DNA of 64,000 nucleotides. Source: Sipunculus nudus. Its lineage: Eukaryota > Annelida > Sipuncula > Golfingiida > Sipunculidae. Position 1 is the stretch's first letter, and every line of letters starts with the position of its first letter. The stretch lies in the NCBI GenBank assembly GCA_026874595.1, contig CM049306.1, positions 7,499,519 to 7,563,518 on the forward strand, given 5' to 3'. A program made the translations under genes and the position numbers. The notes under the pieces are model-generated. The model had not been told where the DNA came from, did not search any database, and saw only the letters and a program-made list of their open reading frames with translations. This document shows positions 23,642 through 35,900 of this stretch, piece by piece.

Positions 23642-24499
23642 ATCAGATCATTGCACCTGTGGAATGGGGACGTTATGGCAACTGTATACATATCATAAAA
23701 TTGATAAAAAAGGTTTACCAAATAAATTGGATCTCATCAGACAAATGTGTAAACTGTTGAACTGTCAACAGCTTATCAAAAAGGTAACCAATGGAAAGGC
23801 ATGGTCAGGTCTCAAATATTATTTGCAACATTTTCTTCAATCATATAAACCAACCATGGCCCAGATTACCTCTTCCTCTCAAACATTATCTACATTTCAT
23901 CATATTTTTAAGATTTTAACCTTCCAGGTGGTTCAGTACTGTTGACCATTTGTCCATAGGTACCTATGTACATGCCAGAAATTATGTCAATATTGTGTAT
24001 TATGTAGACGTGAGTGGCATCAAAATAATGCATCTTGTCAAGACCGATCTTGTCAAGATATTATGTCATAGTCACAAATTCATAAATCCCCTCATCAGTA
24101 TAGTTAATCATAACCTTGTATCTGTCAAATTGAACTCTTGCAGTTTTCCATACACTATAGATCCTTCAACAAATAGCCTTATCATCATTATACCACTGCT
24201 TGGCATACTGTCATTGCATTCATATTTGCTCAAATAAATTGCTTTTTTCGACCCCTCCCAAATAAATAAAAAATAAACCACTATATTTTACTCCATATTA
24301 ATCCATCAGTCAGGTTATTTCATATATCATTTACTCACATATTACATTATATTCCTTTATAAAAGCCCAACATGACCATGATATTCTAAGCTTTATCTAC
24401 TCAATATAGTATCACAATGGTGATACATTTATAGTCCAATCATGATCAGCTGAGCGCCGTGACCCATGGGTCCCTTGTTTGTATGGGGGTCATCAGTGC

Positions 24500-24770
24500 C
24501 TGTATCATACTGACGGCTGCAAAAAATTCTTTTCTGAAACCATATGGCCAAATTGTTTAATATCACTCAGAAATTATCCTAGTGCTTTCTGAAGTTGGTT
24601 CAAATGGTCTCAGTTCAGTGACTTTTGGCTGAGTTATGGGAAGCTGAATTTAGTCATATGCCATAACAGCCCGTTTTAGCTCAGTGGCTACAAAGATCTT
24701 CTTCTCAAAAACCACTGGGCCAAATTCTTAAGTCTTATACATTAATTACCCTTAGATGATCTAGCCCGGC
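24500..24770 (+). repeat. F6 repeat monomers
   Basis: 'GGCCAAATTGTTTAATATCA', 'GGTTCAAATGGTCTCAGTTC' and 'GGCTGAGTTATGGGAAG' correspond to F6 at 20591 and 26150. Confidence 0.55.
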
Positions 24771-25065
24771 AACAGTTTACCAGCATCCGTTGTTACATCA
24801 TGCCTTTTTAGACATTTAGATTTCAGGTTATCTATAGTTAATATTGACAAGAATGTTTTTTAAAAGCTTTTAAAAAATGTAGATTTATGATTTTAGATAT
24901 TCCTCATGCCAGGCAATGTTTACAATCACAGGTATACAGCTCTCTGTGGGTATATAAAGACGGCTGCACATGGATTATAAATAATTGGTATCCATACTCA
25001 ACTTTATTCAAGATTTTGCCATCAGTGAGATGTATCTGTATTATAATTTTGCATTCAATATGCAT

Positions 25066-25939
25066 TAGTGTTGGGACGATATGGGTTTTTGATATCATGA
25101 TGATTATTCAAATTTTATCATGATATACCGTGATATCGCGATATTTTTAATAATAGATAAGAGCATAGATAAGCCATCAATAATGATATTAATAACAACC
25201 ACCTTTAAATTCTTGACTTTATACGAGGGGTTAACTATTAATATTATTTATACCCATTGTGCCAGTACCACAAATTAACTCATTAAGTGATTAAGTTGCA
25301 TGAAGGCGCTGCAGGTGTGTAAGTTTGAGACGCGGGAAGTCCTGCCCCAACTGTCAAATCACACTTGTCAGAACGTTTCACCAGTTTCCTATAGTTACAA
25401 AAAAGCCAGATAATCCCGGAATTTTTGGAGAGCGTGTCATACCCATCATGGCTAAATATTCCAATCCAATTATATATGGCAAAATATGCAACCTGTAAGG
25501 AATGTTCGATCCAATGGTGACACTTTTATGTTTTATCGTTCCATGCAATAAAAGCATAAATATGTTTTATTGCTCTTCTTTATAATGTTATTTTCTCCTG
25601 GAATTCTCAAGCTTTTGTCTTCTAAGATTCATCCTGCTATTTTTTCGGACATTTCCCGAAGTCCGTAAGCACACGGTTCCACCGACATGCAGGTATTCAA
25701 ATACATGTGGTTTATAAAAATAAATGTGATTCTTGGAAATACATTTATTTTGAACATGGTCAGACTCTTATGATGCCAGTTTTCTCAAGAAATATATAAT
25801 TCAATGGCTTGTCTGTGAACCATAATCGTGAACAAAAATTGATATTGTGATATCGCGATAATAGGAAAGTTGACGGTATGATAACCGTGGCTGTGAGATA
25901 TCGTGATAATACCGTATACCAGTAACCGTCCCAACCCTA
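25066..25939. mobile_element. 874-bp hAT-type non-autonomous element with perfect 8-bp duplication ATATGCAT
   Basis: Left tip TAGTGTTGGGACGATATGGG and right tip (reverse strand) TAGGGTTGGGACGGTTACTG are flanked by identical ATATGCAT at 25058-25065 and 25940-25947. Subterminal regions carry GATATCGCGATA-type palindromes on both sides (about 25130-25142 and 25848-25860). No transposase frame, so it must have moved in trans. Confidence 0.9.
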
Positions 25940-26029
25940 ATATGCATCTGTAGTAATTTTAAGTGAACCTGTGAGCAAATGCGATGATGTGGTAGCATTC
26001 GTTGTCTGTACGCTAACCCATACTATTTA

Positions 26030-27180
26030 AAAAAAGACTGGAGCTGGCATTGTGAAATTTAATGCAAAAAATTAACCATCTGAAAAACTCTGCATTTTCT
26101 TAGATTTTATAGAGAAAAAAACTAAAAAAAAAATTTTAAAATCTTCTACTTTGAAATGGTCAAGCAAGATTGTTCAATATTTCACAGAAATAATCTTTTT
26201 TACCTTCTCTCTCAAGTTTGTTCAAATGGTTCAGGTTCGGTGAATTTTGGCTGAGTAACAGGAAGTTAAACTTTGTCATCTGTCCAAAAAAATGTGCTAA
26301 AATGACAGTCTCAGAAACGGCCAGATCTATCATCACCAAGTTTTATGCCAGTGTTGGTCACATGAGTCATATTTGAAATTCAGGTATTGGTGGCGCCACC
26401 TGCATTGACCTTTTTTTGTACGGGGGTCATTGGTCATCTATACATTAACCCATAATTTCTCAGGAATAGCAGGAGCTACCATCCCCGAATCTTATGCAAA
26501 AATCAGTCACATATCAAATGTTGTGGGATTCAGCTTATTTTTTTGCTATCTGCATTTACTTAGATTTTATAGGGAAAAAGCTGAGAAACTTTTCTTCTTC
26601 TTGTAAATGGTCCAGCCAAATTGTTCAATATTTTACTGAAACGATCCCAGAGGCAAGCCCTCTCAAGTTTGTTCAAATGGTTAGCATTTGATGAATTTTA
26701 GTGGAGTCACACAAATTTGAACAGTCATTAGGCCAAGTAAGCATACTGACATAGTAATCTCAGAAATGACAGAAGCTAGCATTACCAAGTATTTTGCAAA
26801 TGTTGGTCACATGACTCGTATTTGAAGTTGCAGATTTTATGGTGCCACCTACATTGACCTGTTTTTTATGGGCAAAAACTCATAATTTTAGCCTCTTTCA
26901 GCTTAAAATGTTTATGAAGAAACTGTCAAGTTGAATAGTTCAATTTTTCAAAAGAATTATTCTAGGACATGGTTCTTTCAATCATATAAGAAAAACTTAA
27001 GTTGGTCTAATGGCCATTATTATGTCTATTTCAAACTGAGGACTGCAAAACTGTTCTTCTGCAAAATTGTTTCACTTATAACTTCTGTAACATCGCACAA
27101 AAATTATTCTTTGGTGGCCTTTTTTCAAGTTTACTTAAATAATTTTTGGTAGAATTATTGGACCTTTAACAATGGAAGGA
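26030..27180 (+). repeat. F6 degenerate tandem array
   Basis: Three or four monomers of roughly 350 bp, each with a 'TTGTTCAATATTT...' block, a 'CTCAAGTTTGTTCAAATGGTT' block, then GGTGGCGCCACC (26389) or GGTGCCACC (26840) followed by 'TGCATTGACCT'. Shows the same dyad as F1 and F2. Confidence 0.6.
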
Positions 27181-27269
27181 CGGCATCTTTTACTATTCTA
27201 GATATTTTGATAAAAAGTTTATGAATGTGTCAGCTTGAAAGTAAAAGCATTTTAGTCAGTCTTCCAGTA

Positions 27270-27960
27270 TGTGTAAACAGATTTACCAACAGGCCATGAT
27301 TGTGTCTGTATCTTTAAATATGTAGAGAAACTGCCAACTGTTTCAGATTTGGCAACAGATCAAGAGTTCATTCAGTGCAGCCAGATATGTGATTACCTCT
27401 TAGGTAGCATGTGATCACCCCATGAGTATCATGTGATCACCTGATGTGTGTCATGCCCTGAGGGCTGCATGTGAAGCCAATCTGTGAGCTTGTGCAATGG
27501 TGTGGCAACTATTTCAGATTTGGCAACAGGCCAAAGGTCAGTCTGGATCTATTTATAGCTTTGGCAGACTTCCAACTGTATCAGATTAGGCAACAGGTCA
27601 AGAGTTCAGTCAGTGCAGCCAGGTATAGGTCAAGAGTTCACTCTGTGCAGTAGCTGCATTCTGTTTATAGCTTTGGCAGACTGCTCACTGCATCATATTT
27701 GGCACCAAAGTTCAACCTGAATCTATTTATAGCTTTGGCAGACTGCCAACTGTGTCAGATTATGCAAGACGTCAAGAGTTCACTCAGTGCAGCCAGGTAC
27801 AGGTCAAAAGTTCACTCAGTCTAGCCAGGTGCAGGTCAAGAGTTCACTCAGTGCAGTAGCTTGAGGCAGCAATTTGTCACAGGTCACTTGAGGGCAACTG
27901 CCTTACTCACCTAAGCCTTGTCAGCCCAGTGCATCAAACTCTGGGGAAATTTGATGTATT
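27270..27960 (+). repeat. F7 short-unit degenerate tandem repeat, copy 1
   Basis: Repeated AAGAGTTCACTCAGTGCAG(CC) and 'TATTTATAGCTTTGGCAGACT' units. Directly precedes F1 sequence; the same arrangement recurs at 33945-34420. Confidence 0.7.
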
Positions 27961-29295
27961 GGACTGATACCTGTCTATGCGCCTTTGATGGTATTCTCAT
28001 TTACAAGACAGGTGGTGCCACCTACATTGACTTTTGCACAGTGTATGTACCTGCTTATTTCACAGGAGGGGTTTGACATATCAGTCTGACATTGGGCATA
28101 TGTATATATCTCTTCGTTGTATATAAGACTGATGGTGCCAGCTACAATCATTGTATCCACTAAAACAGAGTTTTGCGGATACTATGTTTTAAGTCGGACA
28201 CCGACGCTGCCGCCATCGCCACAAAGGATTCAAGAAAACTCCTCCATAACCACTGGGTAGTTAAAATTTGGAATTATGGTCGGTCACATGTGAACTGCTG
28301 GGCCCTCATTTTTGGTTGACCCTCTGACCTTTCCTCTCTGCCCAGCGTCCATTTGTGCGTCTTTTTCCACACACAAACCCACATATCTCGGGAACCATTT
28401 GACTGATAAGGCTAAAAATTTTGCACAAATGTAGCCCTTGGAAAGCTTTATAACAAACACTAAAAATGGTGGCACCACCTGCAACAATCATTGCACAGTG
28501 TCCAACTGTTCATCTGCCTTAGGGTAAAAATTCATATATCTCTGCATTGGTGTGACTTACCCACCTGGAATTTTGCATGTGTATACATCCTGGACAGCTT
28601 TCTTGATTTTATGACAGGTGGCGCCACCTACATTCACGTTTTAGCTTCAGACATCCAAGCTCATATCTCGGGAACCGTTTGTCCAGTTGGGCCAAAATTT
28701 TGCATGTGTATAGATCTCCCATAGCTCTTCATCATATGCAAAACTGGTGTCGCCACCTGCCACCATTTTTGCACAGCATCCATCTGTTCATCTGCCTTGG
28801 GATAAAATCACTCATATCTCGGCAGTGGTTTGACTTATCCACCTGAAATTTTGCATGTGTATACATCCTTGACAGCTTTCTTGTTTTATGACAGGTGGCG
28901 CCACCTACATTCAAATTTACGCTGCAGACATTCAAGCTCATATCTCAGGAACCATTTGACCGATTTGGCAAAAATTTTGCATGTTTATAGATTTCACAAA
29001 GCTATTTATCATACGCAAAACTTGTGGTGCCACCTGCAATCATTTTTGCACAGCATCCGTCTGTTTGTTTGCCGTGGCATAAAATAACTCATATCTCGGC
29101 AGTGGTTTGACATATCTGTTTTAAATTTTGCAGGTTTATACATCTTGGATAGCAGGTGGCGCCACCTACATTTATGTACAGCTGCAGACATTCAGGCTTA
29201 TATCTCAGGACTGGTTTGACATATCTCCCTGAAATTTTGCATATGTATAGATCTCACATAGCTCTTAATCATACACAAAACTGGTGGCGCCACCT
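27961..29295 (+). mobile_element. F1 element copy D with an upstream partial copy
   Basis: A partial unit (27990-28153) is followed by the terminal hairpin 28154-28181 (TATCC...AAAACAGAGTTTT...GGATA) and a CCG/CCATCGCC patch. Dyads follow at 28468, 28617, 28746, 28894, 29023, 29155 and 29283. Spacing alternates about 148 and 129 bp, giving a 277-bp dimer. The 3' end is missing; F3 sequence begins at about 29296. Confidence 0.75.
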
Positions 29296-31938
29296 GCCAT
29301 CAAATTTGATCAAAATCTGTTAATTTTTTTTTAAATATTGGCAAAAACATAAAATTGGTACTTTAAATTTTGCCCAACTTTGGCCACGGCACGTTTTTTT
29401 CCTGTAAGTACTGTGGATTTAATTTTCACAGCGTGTATACATAAGGATTTAATCTTTTAAAATCTGAAATTTGATAATAAATGCTGTAAAATTAGGCTAG
29501 TTATTGAATTTTTTTGGAGGCTCTTGTTGTATTATTCCCTTACATTGTCAAGCAGTCCACTTTGATGACTGTAGGTCATTCAGTGCACATCTCTATGCTC
29601 CCCAGGCTGTTGGCATAATTTTAGATGTCCCCAAAATCTCCTACCAAACCGAAAATTGGGTCATTAGGACTTTGTTCCTTCGAGATATTAAGGAAAAAAC
29701 TCCGTTTTCCATAAAAAAAGCCATTGTTACACTTCAAGGCTGCCTAATATCTAAACCACTGATCTGTTTTTGATCATATTTAGTATTCACATTCTTTCAT
29801 ACATTTTCTATGAACATACCAAAAATTAGGTCAGTATTGGGTATTATTTTGAAGTTATGGGCCAAAACATAATGCAATTTTTTAAAAAATCAGGAAATAT
29901 ATTTACTCACCTAACATGAGAATTGCTGAACCTAGACTTTTTTTCAGGAATATAACTTTATTTAATCAAGATTCAATTGTTTACCCAAAATTAGATCTGA
30001 ATTTTGCAAATTTTTCAAGTTATTAGCATAAATAAAAAATCAATACCTTAAATTTTGTCCAACTTTGGCACTGTTGATTTAATTTTCACAGCATATATAC
30101 ATAAGGATTTAATTTTTTAAAATCTGAAATTTCAAAGAAAATGATTGGAAAGAATAGCTTTTATTCATGTTTTCATACACCATGTCAAGTGTTGTTTACA
30201 TCTAGCCCACCTAGTAGTACAGCCTTCACTTGCATTATGTAACCCACCCCAGGCAGCTTGCCTTGGGTCAGCCTGGCCACTACAAGCAGGCTTCCCCTCT
30301 GCCCTGCACTCCCCCCCCCCCCCAGATGGTGCATAAACTAGATGAATGTTATTATTTTCTGTATTTGATTCATTCTTATTCCAGGCTATGCTACATTTTA
30401 GATTTTGTATTGTACCACCAGGGTAACAATGATTAAAGTGTACATTTAATTGTGTCCACAAAGTGGTGTATAGTTATGAAAGTGTGATGTTCATCAGATA
30501 AGTAATTCCTTACTTCAGAAGAGTAAAAACTTCACCAGGTGTGAAATTGACTATTAATTCCAGTAATAAATTAAAACTGGGATAGTAATTAGCACCATGA
30601 TATTGTTTGTCCCTCATTCAACCAACAGTGTGTATACTTTATTTGAAAAGATGTTTTATTTTATCAAATTTACTTTTATTTTATTTTGGTGAATAAAATT
30701 AAGCATGTACTGAAAACTCCAATGTGCAAACTTTTTAATAGTGATTCAAGGAATATTCTTGTAGATGCCATGTTGTGGCATTATTTTCTTTTAAATTCAG
30801 TTTAAACATTTATGATTTAAAAATAATAAAATATATGTGTATGCATAATATGACCCAATATGAGCTACACTCTGGATATATGATGATTGCAACTTTTGCA
30901 ACAATTCTAATATTTTAACTTATATTTTCAGGTTTTTTTATTAAAAATTTGTAAAGCCTGTGAATAAATAAATGATTCAGATAAAAACTTCTTAATGGAA
31001 AAAGTTGATATGCTTAAAAAAATAGGATTATATATAAACTTAAATGCATTATTCCCTTAAAAGTGAAATATAGGTATTAGTCCATTCTGTCCACTTGCCT
31101 GTCCATCTGTAAATTTTCATATGCATCACAGTATCTCAAAATGTAACTGTTTTTCTTCATGACAGTCTTGATAGAGTATTAGTTTGCAATCATATATTTA
31201 GAACTTTACTATAACGAAGTAGAAGGGCCCCTTTCCTCTTAGCTTTTCATATTCTTATATAAATGAAAAACATTACAATAGAATATTTCTACATCCATCT
31301 TCGTGCTGCCCTCACTTTTCCCTTCTCTGAACCCCATCCCAAAGTCAGCCTCAGTAAGCAAGAACAAGATGAATCAGATATATTTATACTTTAATATTTT
31401 GTATAACTATTCGTCCATAGGTACCTATGTACATGCCAGAAATTATGTCAATATTGTGTAATATGTAGACATAGTGGGCATCACAATAATGTACCTTGTC
31501 AAGACTAAAGAGATATTGTGTCATAAAGTCACAAATTCATAAATCACTTCATCAGCATAGTTAATCATAACATCATATCTATCAAATTGAAAGCTTGCAG
31601 ACTACCATACACTTTAGATCCTTCAACAAATAGCCTTATCATCATTCTACTTCTGCTTATTACTGCTGTCATTGCATTCATATTTGCTCAAATATATCAC
31701 AATTTTCAACCCCTCCTAAATAAATAAAAAATAAACCACTATATTTGACTCTATTAATCCATCAGTCAGGTAATTTCATTTATCATTTACTCACATATTA
31801 CATTACATTCCTTTATAATAGCCCAACATGTCCATGATATTCATAAGCTTTATCGACTCAATATAGTATCACAGTGGAGAAACATTTATAGTCCAATCAC
31901 GATCAGCTGTGCGCCGTGACCCATGGGTCCCTTGTTTA
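29296..31938 (+). mobile_element. F3 element copy b (5'-truncated)
   Basis: Starts mid-unit ('ATTTGATCAAAATCTGTTAA') and contains the TGCCCTGCACT C-run (30311-30323). Ends GTGCGCCGTGACCCATGGGT + CCCTTGTTT at 31938. Segment 30150-31070 is an inverted match of 50860-51790. Confidence 0.7.
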
Positions 31939-31949
31939 ATGCATTTCTT

Positions 31950-32198
31950 TATAGATTTTTTGTACTCAAATTATAGCTGGCCAGTTGTTAACAAGGCATT
32001 AATTGTAACCACTTGACCTAGAAACTTTTTACTTGATATCTAGGTATGTCCTTCGTTAGTCTTTTGGCATAAAAAAATAGGTCACTGACCTATATTTTGC
32101 AAGTTATGTCTTGTTTTGTGTTTCTAGCACTTTTAAAATTTTAACATTGTAGACTTTTTAAGTCAGCTGAGCATCATGACCTATGGCTCATTTGTTAA
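31950..32198 (+). mobile_element. F2 3'-end fragment
   Basis: Contains 'TAACCACTTGACCTAGAAAC' and ends AGTCAGCTGAGCATCATGAC + CTATGGCTCATTTGTT. Confidence 0.55.
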
Positions 32199-32832
32199 AG
32201 ATGGCTGCTTATGATAAACCATTATAACTCATTCAGTATACCAGTCCTATAGTGTTGTGGTATATTGAATGTGAGGAATCATGAGATCATATTTTTGGGT
32301 AGTATGATCTGGTACATATAACTGTCCTTGTTTCCTTAGCTGCCTTTGATGAATTTCTGTATCCAGCCCATTTTGGTCAGTTAAGACTGTCATAATCCAA
32401 TTATCAAAATGACCACTCAGACCAACTGGTTTATAGATTCCCTCGTGTGTGTGGGCATGGTTAACCTTGATTTAATGTCTTGTGCACAGTATCAGTGCAG
32501 TTTTCACAGCTGGGCCAACTTAAAGGGTGTGTTTGCCTTTACATTGAACAGTGATGTCAATAGATGGGTTAATTATTTCTGCTGAAGTTTGCAATGTGCA
32601 GCTGGACAAAAAAGACAAGCTTAGCAGTATGACCACCTGTGTGTTGCTGCAGCTGTTCATGGTTTCTAGCTAGTTTTGTTCACACTGCAGACTGCTTCAC
32701 TCTAAGAGACTTATTTAAAGTAAGGGGGCAAGTTTTCACATGTGTCATTTGTGTTCTTTTTTATCTGTACATTCCAGTGTTATACCAGGGTGTATTACCA
32801 GCTGTATTAAACTTGTATCATGATATTTTCAG
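32199..32832 (+). other. Low-repeat sequence upstream of the first PAIP2 coding exon
   Basis: Ends in a usable acceptor (TGATATTTTCAG, AG at 32831-32832), suggesting it is the end of a 5'-UTR intron. No promoter or upstream exon could be identified. Confidence 0.4.
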
Positions 32833-32983
32833 GTGATATTTTCGATGCGTTAGAATCGTGGCAATGAAGGGACCAGCAGGGTTATGTGAGAAGATCCACC
32901 AGGACAGAAGTCCTACAACGGAGCGTGCCGTTGACTTCTCAGAATACATGTGGATGGAGGAGATGGAGGAATTTGATCGCAAG
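32833..32983 (+). CDS. PAIP2: PAIP2 exon with start codon (40 codons)
   Basis: Coding from ATG 32864. This ATG was chosen because it opens the frame running into 'FSEYMWMEE' and is preceded by GTGGCA (purine-rich, acceptable context); 32833-32863 would be 5' UTR. Donor AAG|GTTAGT at 32984. An in-frame upstream acceptor at 32831-32832 implies at least one untranslated exon further upstream. Confidence 0.9.
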
Positions 32984-35900
32984 GTTAGTACATGATCCAC
33001 TCTTTGTTAACTTGTTGTTGCTCAAGGATTTCAGTCATGCTCAGTTAAATCGGTGGGTCTTTGACTCTTTGTATGCCCTCCAGTCATTCAGAGCATTGGC
33101 ATCACACAAAGCATAACAGTTAGACCTAAAATGGACTTGCTCAACATAAAGATAGATCCTGGTATCCTTTTGAAACCTTGCAAACCTGAAATTGGGTCAC
33201 TGTGACCTATATCCTGCAAGCTATGCAGCAGAAACAGTTTTCTTGAACAGAAATGTACAGTTCAACCAGCCAAGTAAAACAATATACTTCATTTACACAG
33301 TGTACCAGGCAACAAAAATTAACAAAATCTGCCCATCTAATTCTTCAGAAATGTTTTTAACATTTGTTGCATTTAACTGTTCATTGGTCCATTTTTAGCT
33401 CAGCTGACTGTAAGTCATCTGAGCTATAGCAATCACTCTTTGTCCCACGTCCGTCTGGCCGTTAGCAGGGGACAAATCGTAACCACTGGACCTGGAATTT
33501 CTAACTTTACATCCAGAGAGGTTCATGAAAAATCTCCTTTGAAACCTGGAATTAGGTCTCTGTTACCCATATTCTTCAAGCTATGAGGCTCTGAAGTACC
33601 CCGCCGAGAATAATGAAAAATTTGATACAAAAGCTCAAGTATCTGACCAACTAATGCATTGATCACCATGATTCTTCGCATGGATATTGATCATGGAGTG
33701 TTTCATCAATTTCTGCAGACTGGTGGCACCACCTGTTTTTTTTTCGATTTTTTACGATTTTTTTTATCTATTTTTGAGACCTAAGAAGATGCGGTCATCT
33801 GTTAACAGGGCACAAATGGTAACTGCTGGACCTGGAATCTTGTAACTTTACATTCAGAGAGGTCCATGAAAAGTCTCCTCTGCTGAAAAGCATTTTGTAT
33901 TGGGAAAATAAATTTCGAAGTTATTTCAAGTAGGGACCACATTTGTGTACAGATGGCAGCACTTGGTTTACCATTGGCAGATTGCCAGTGCCTTGATGTT
34001 GGCCTTAAGCCAAGATGTTGTCAGCTCTATAAATAGTTTTGGCACAGTGCCAGGATTGGAAGAAGTGCAGCCAGGTATAGGTCAAGAGTTCACCCAGTGC
34101 AGTAGCTGCATTCTATTTATAGCTTTGTCAGACTGCTCACTGCATCATATTTGGCACTCAAGTTCAGCCTGAATCTATTTATAGCTTTGGCAGACTGCCA
34201 ACTGTGTCAGATTATGCAATAGGTCAAGAGTTTACTCAGTGCAGCCAGGTACAGGTCAAAAGTTCACTCAGTCTAGCCAGGTGCAGGTCAAGAGTTGAGG
34301 CAGCAATTTGTCACAGGTCACTCGGGGGCAACTGCCTTACTCACCTAAGCCTTGTCAGCCAAGTGCATTAAACTCTGGGGAAGTTTGATGTATTGGGCTG
34401 ATACCTGTCTATGCGTTTTTGATGGTATTCTCATTTACAAGACAGGTGGTGCCACCTATATTGACTTTTGCAGTGTATGCGCCTGCTTATTTCTACAAAG
34501 GAATTTGATACATCAGCCCAAATTGGGTATGTTATACATATCAGGTAGCTTTATAGTGTACAAGACTGGTGGTGCCACCTACAAAAATTTTTGCACAGTG
34601 TATGTCCCTGCTTATTTCACAGGAGGGGTTTGACATATCAGTCTGACATTGGGCATATGTATATATCTCTTTGTTGTATATAAGACTGGTGGTGCCAGCT
34701 TCAATCATTGGATCTGCCAAAACAGAGTTCCTCCATAACCACTGGGCAGAATTTTTTAACATTCGGAATTATGATCGGTCAAATGTGAACTGCTGCGCCC
34801 TCATTTTTGGTTGACCTCTGCCCAGCGTCCATTTGTGCGTCTGTTTCCACACATAAACCCACATATCTTGGGGCTAAAGATTTTGCACAAATGTAGCCCT
34901 TGGAAAGCTGTATAACCTACACTAAAATGGTGGCGCCACCTGCAACCATTTTTGCACCGTCCATCTGTTCATCTGCCTTGGGATAAAAACACTCATATCC
35001 CTGCATTGATTGGACTTATCCACCTGAAATTTTGCATGTGTATACACCTTGGACAGCTTTCTTTATTGTATGACAGGTGGCACCACCTACATTCACGTTT
35101 ACTCTGCAGACATCCAAGCTCATATCTCGGGAACCATTTGACCAGTTGGGCCAAAATTTTGCATATCATACGCAAAACTGGTGGTGCCACCTGCAACCAT
35201 TTTTGCACAGAGTCCATCTGTTTATCTGCTTTGGGATAAAATCACTCATATCTCAGCAGTGGTTTGACTTTTCCACCTGAAATATTGCAGCTTTATACAT
35301 CCTTGACAGCTTTCTTGTTTTATGACAGGTGGCGCCACCTACATTAAAATTTATGCTGCAGACATCCAAGCTCACATCTCAGGAACCATTTGACTGATTT
35401 GGCAAAAATTTTGCATGTTTATAGATCTCACATAGCTCTTTATCATACGCAAAACTGGTGGTGCCACCTGTAATCATTTTTGCACAGCATCCGTCTGTTT
35501 GTTTGCCGTGGCATAAAATCACTCTTATCTTGGCAGTGGTTTGACATATCTGACTAAAATTTTGCAGGTTTATACATCTTGGATAGCTTACTGGATTTTG
35601 TGGCAGGTGGCGCTACCTACATTTATGTATACGCTGCAGACATTCAGGCTTATATCTCAGTACTGGTTTGACATATCCCCCTGAAATTTCGCATGTGTAT
35701 AGATCTCACTTATCTCTTCATCATACACAAAACTGGTGGCGCCACCTGCCACAAATTTTGCACAGCGTCCGTGGGCTAAAATCACTCATATCTCACTAGT
35801 GGTTTGACTTATCTGCCTAAAATTTTGCATGTTTATACATCTTGGACAGCTTTCTGGATTTTGTGGTAGGTGGCGCAACCTACATAAACATTTCGGCTGA

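Larger units (their letters stand above)
20812..24480 (+). mobile_element. F3 element copy a (3.7 kb, non-autonomous)
   Basis: 5' end AAGTCATCTGAGCTATAG, then tetranucleotide GTCC repeats (20860-20890). After that come ~600-650 bp internal units ('CGTTTCGACACCATTGGACC', 'TCGAGATATTAAGGAAAAA', 'TTTTGCCCAA(G/C)TTTG'), a C-run after TGCCCTGCAC (21611-21631) and an AT-rich tail. The 3' end reads AGCTGAGCGCCGTGACCCAT + GGGTCCCTTGTTT at 24450-24480. No protein-coding capacity. The tail 23948-24480 is nearly repeated at 31408-31938. Confidence 0.7.
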
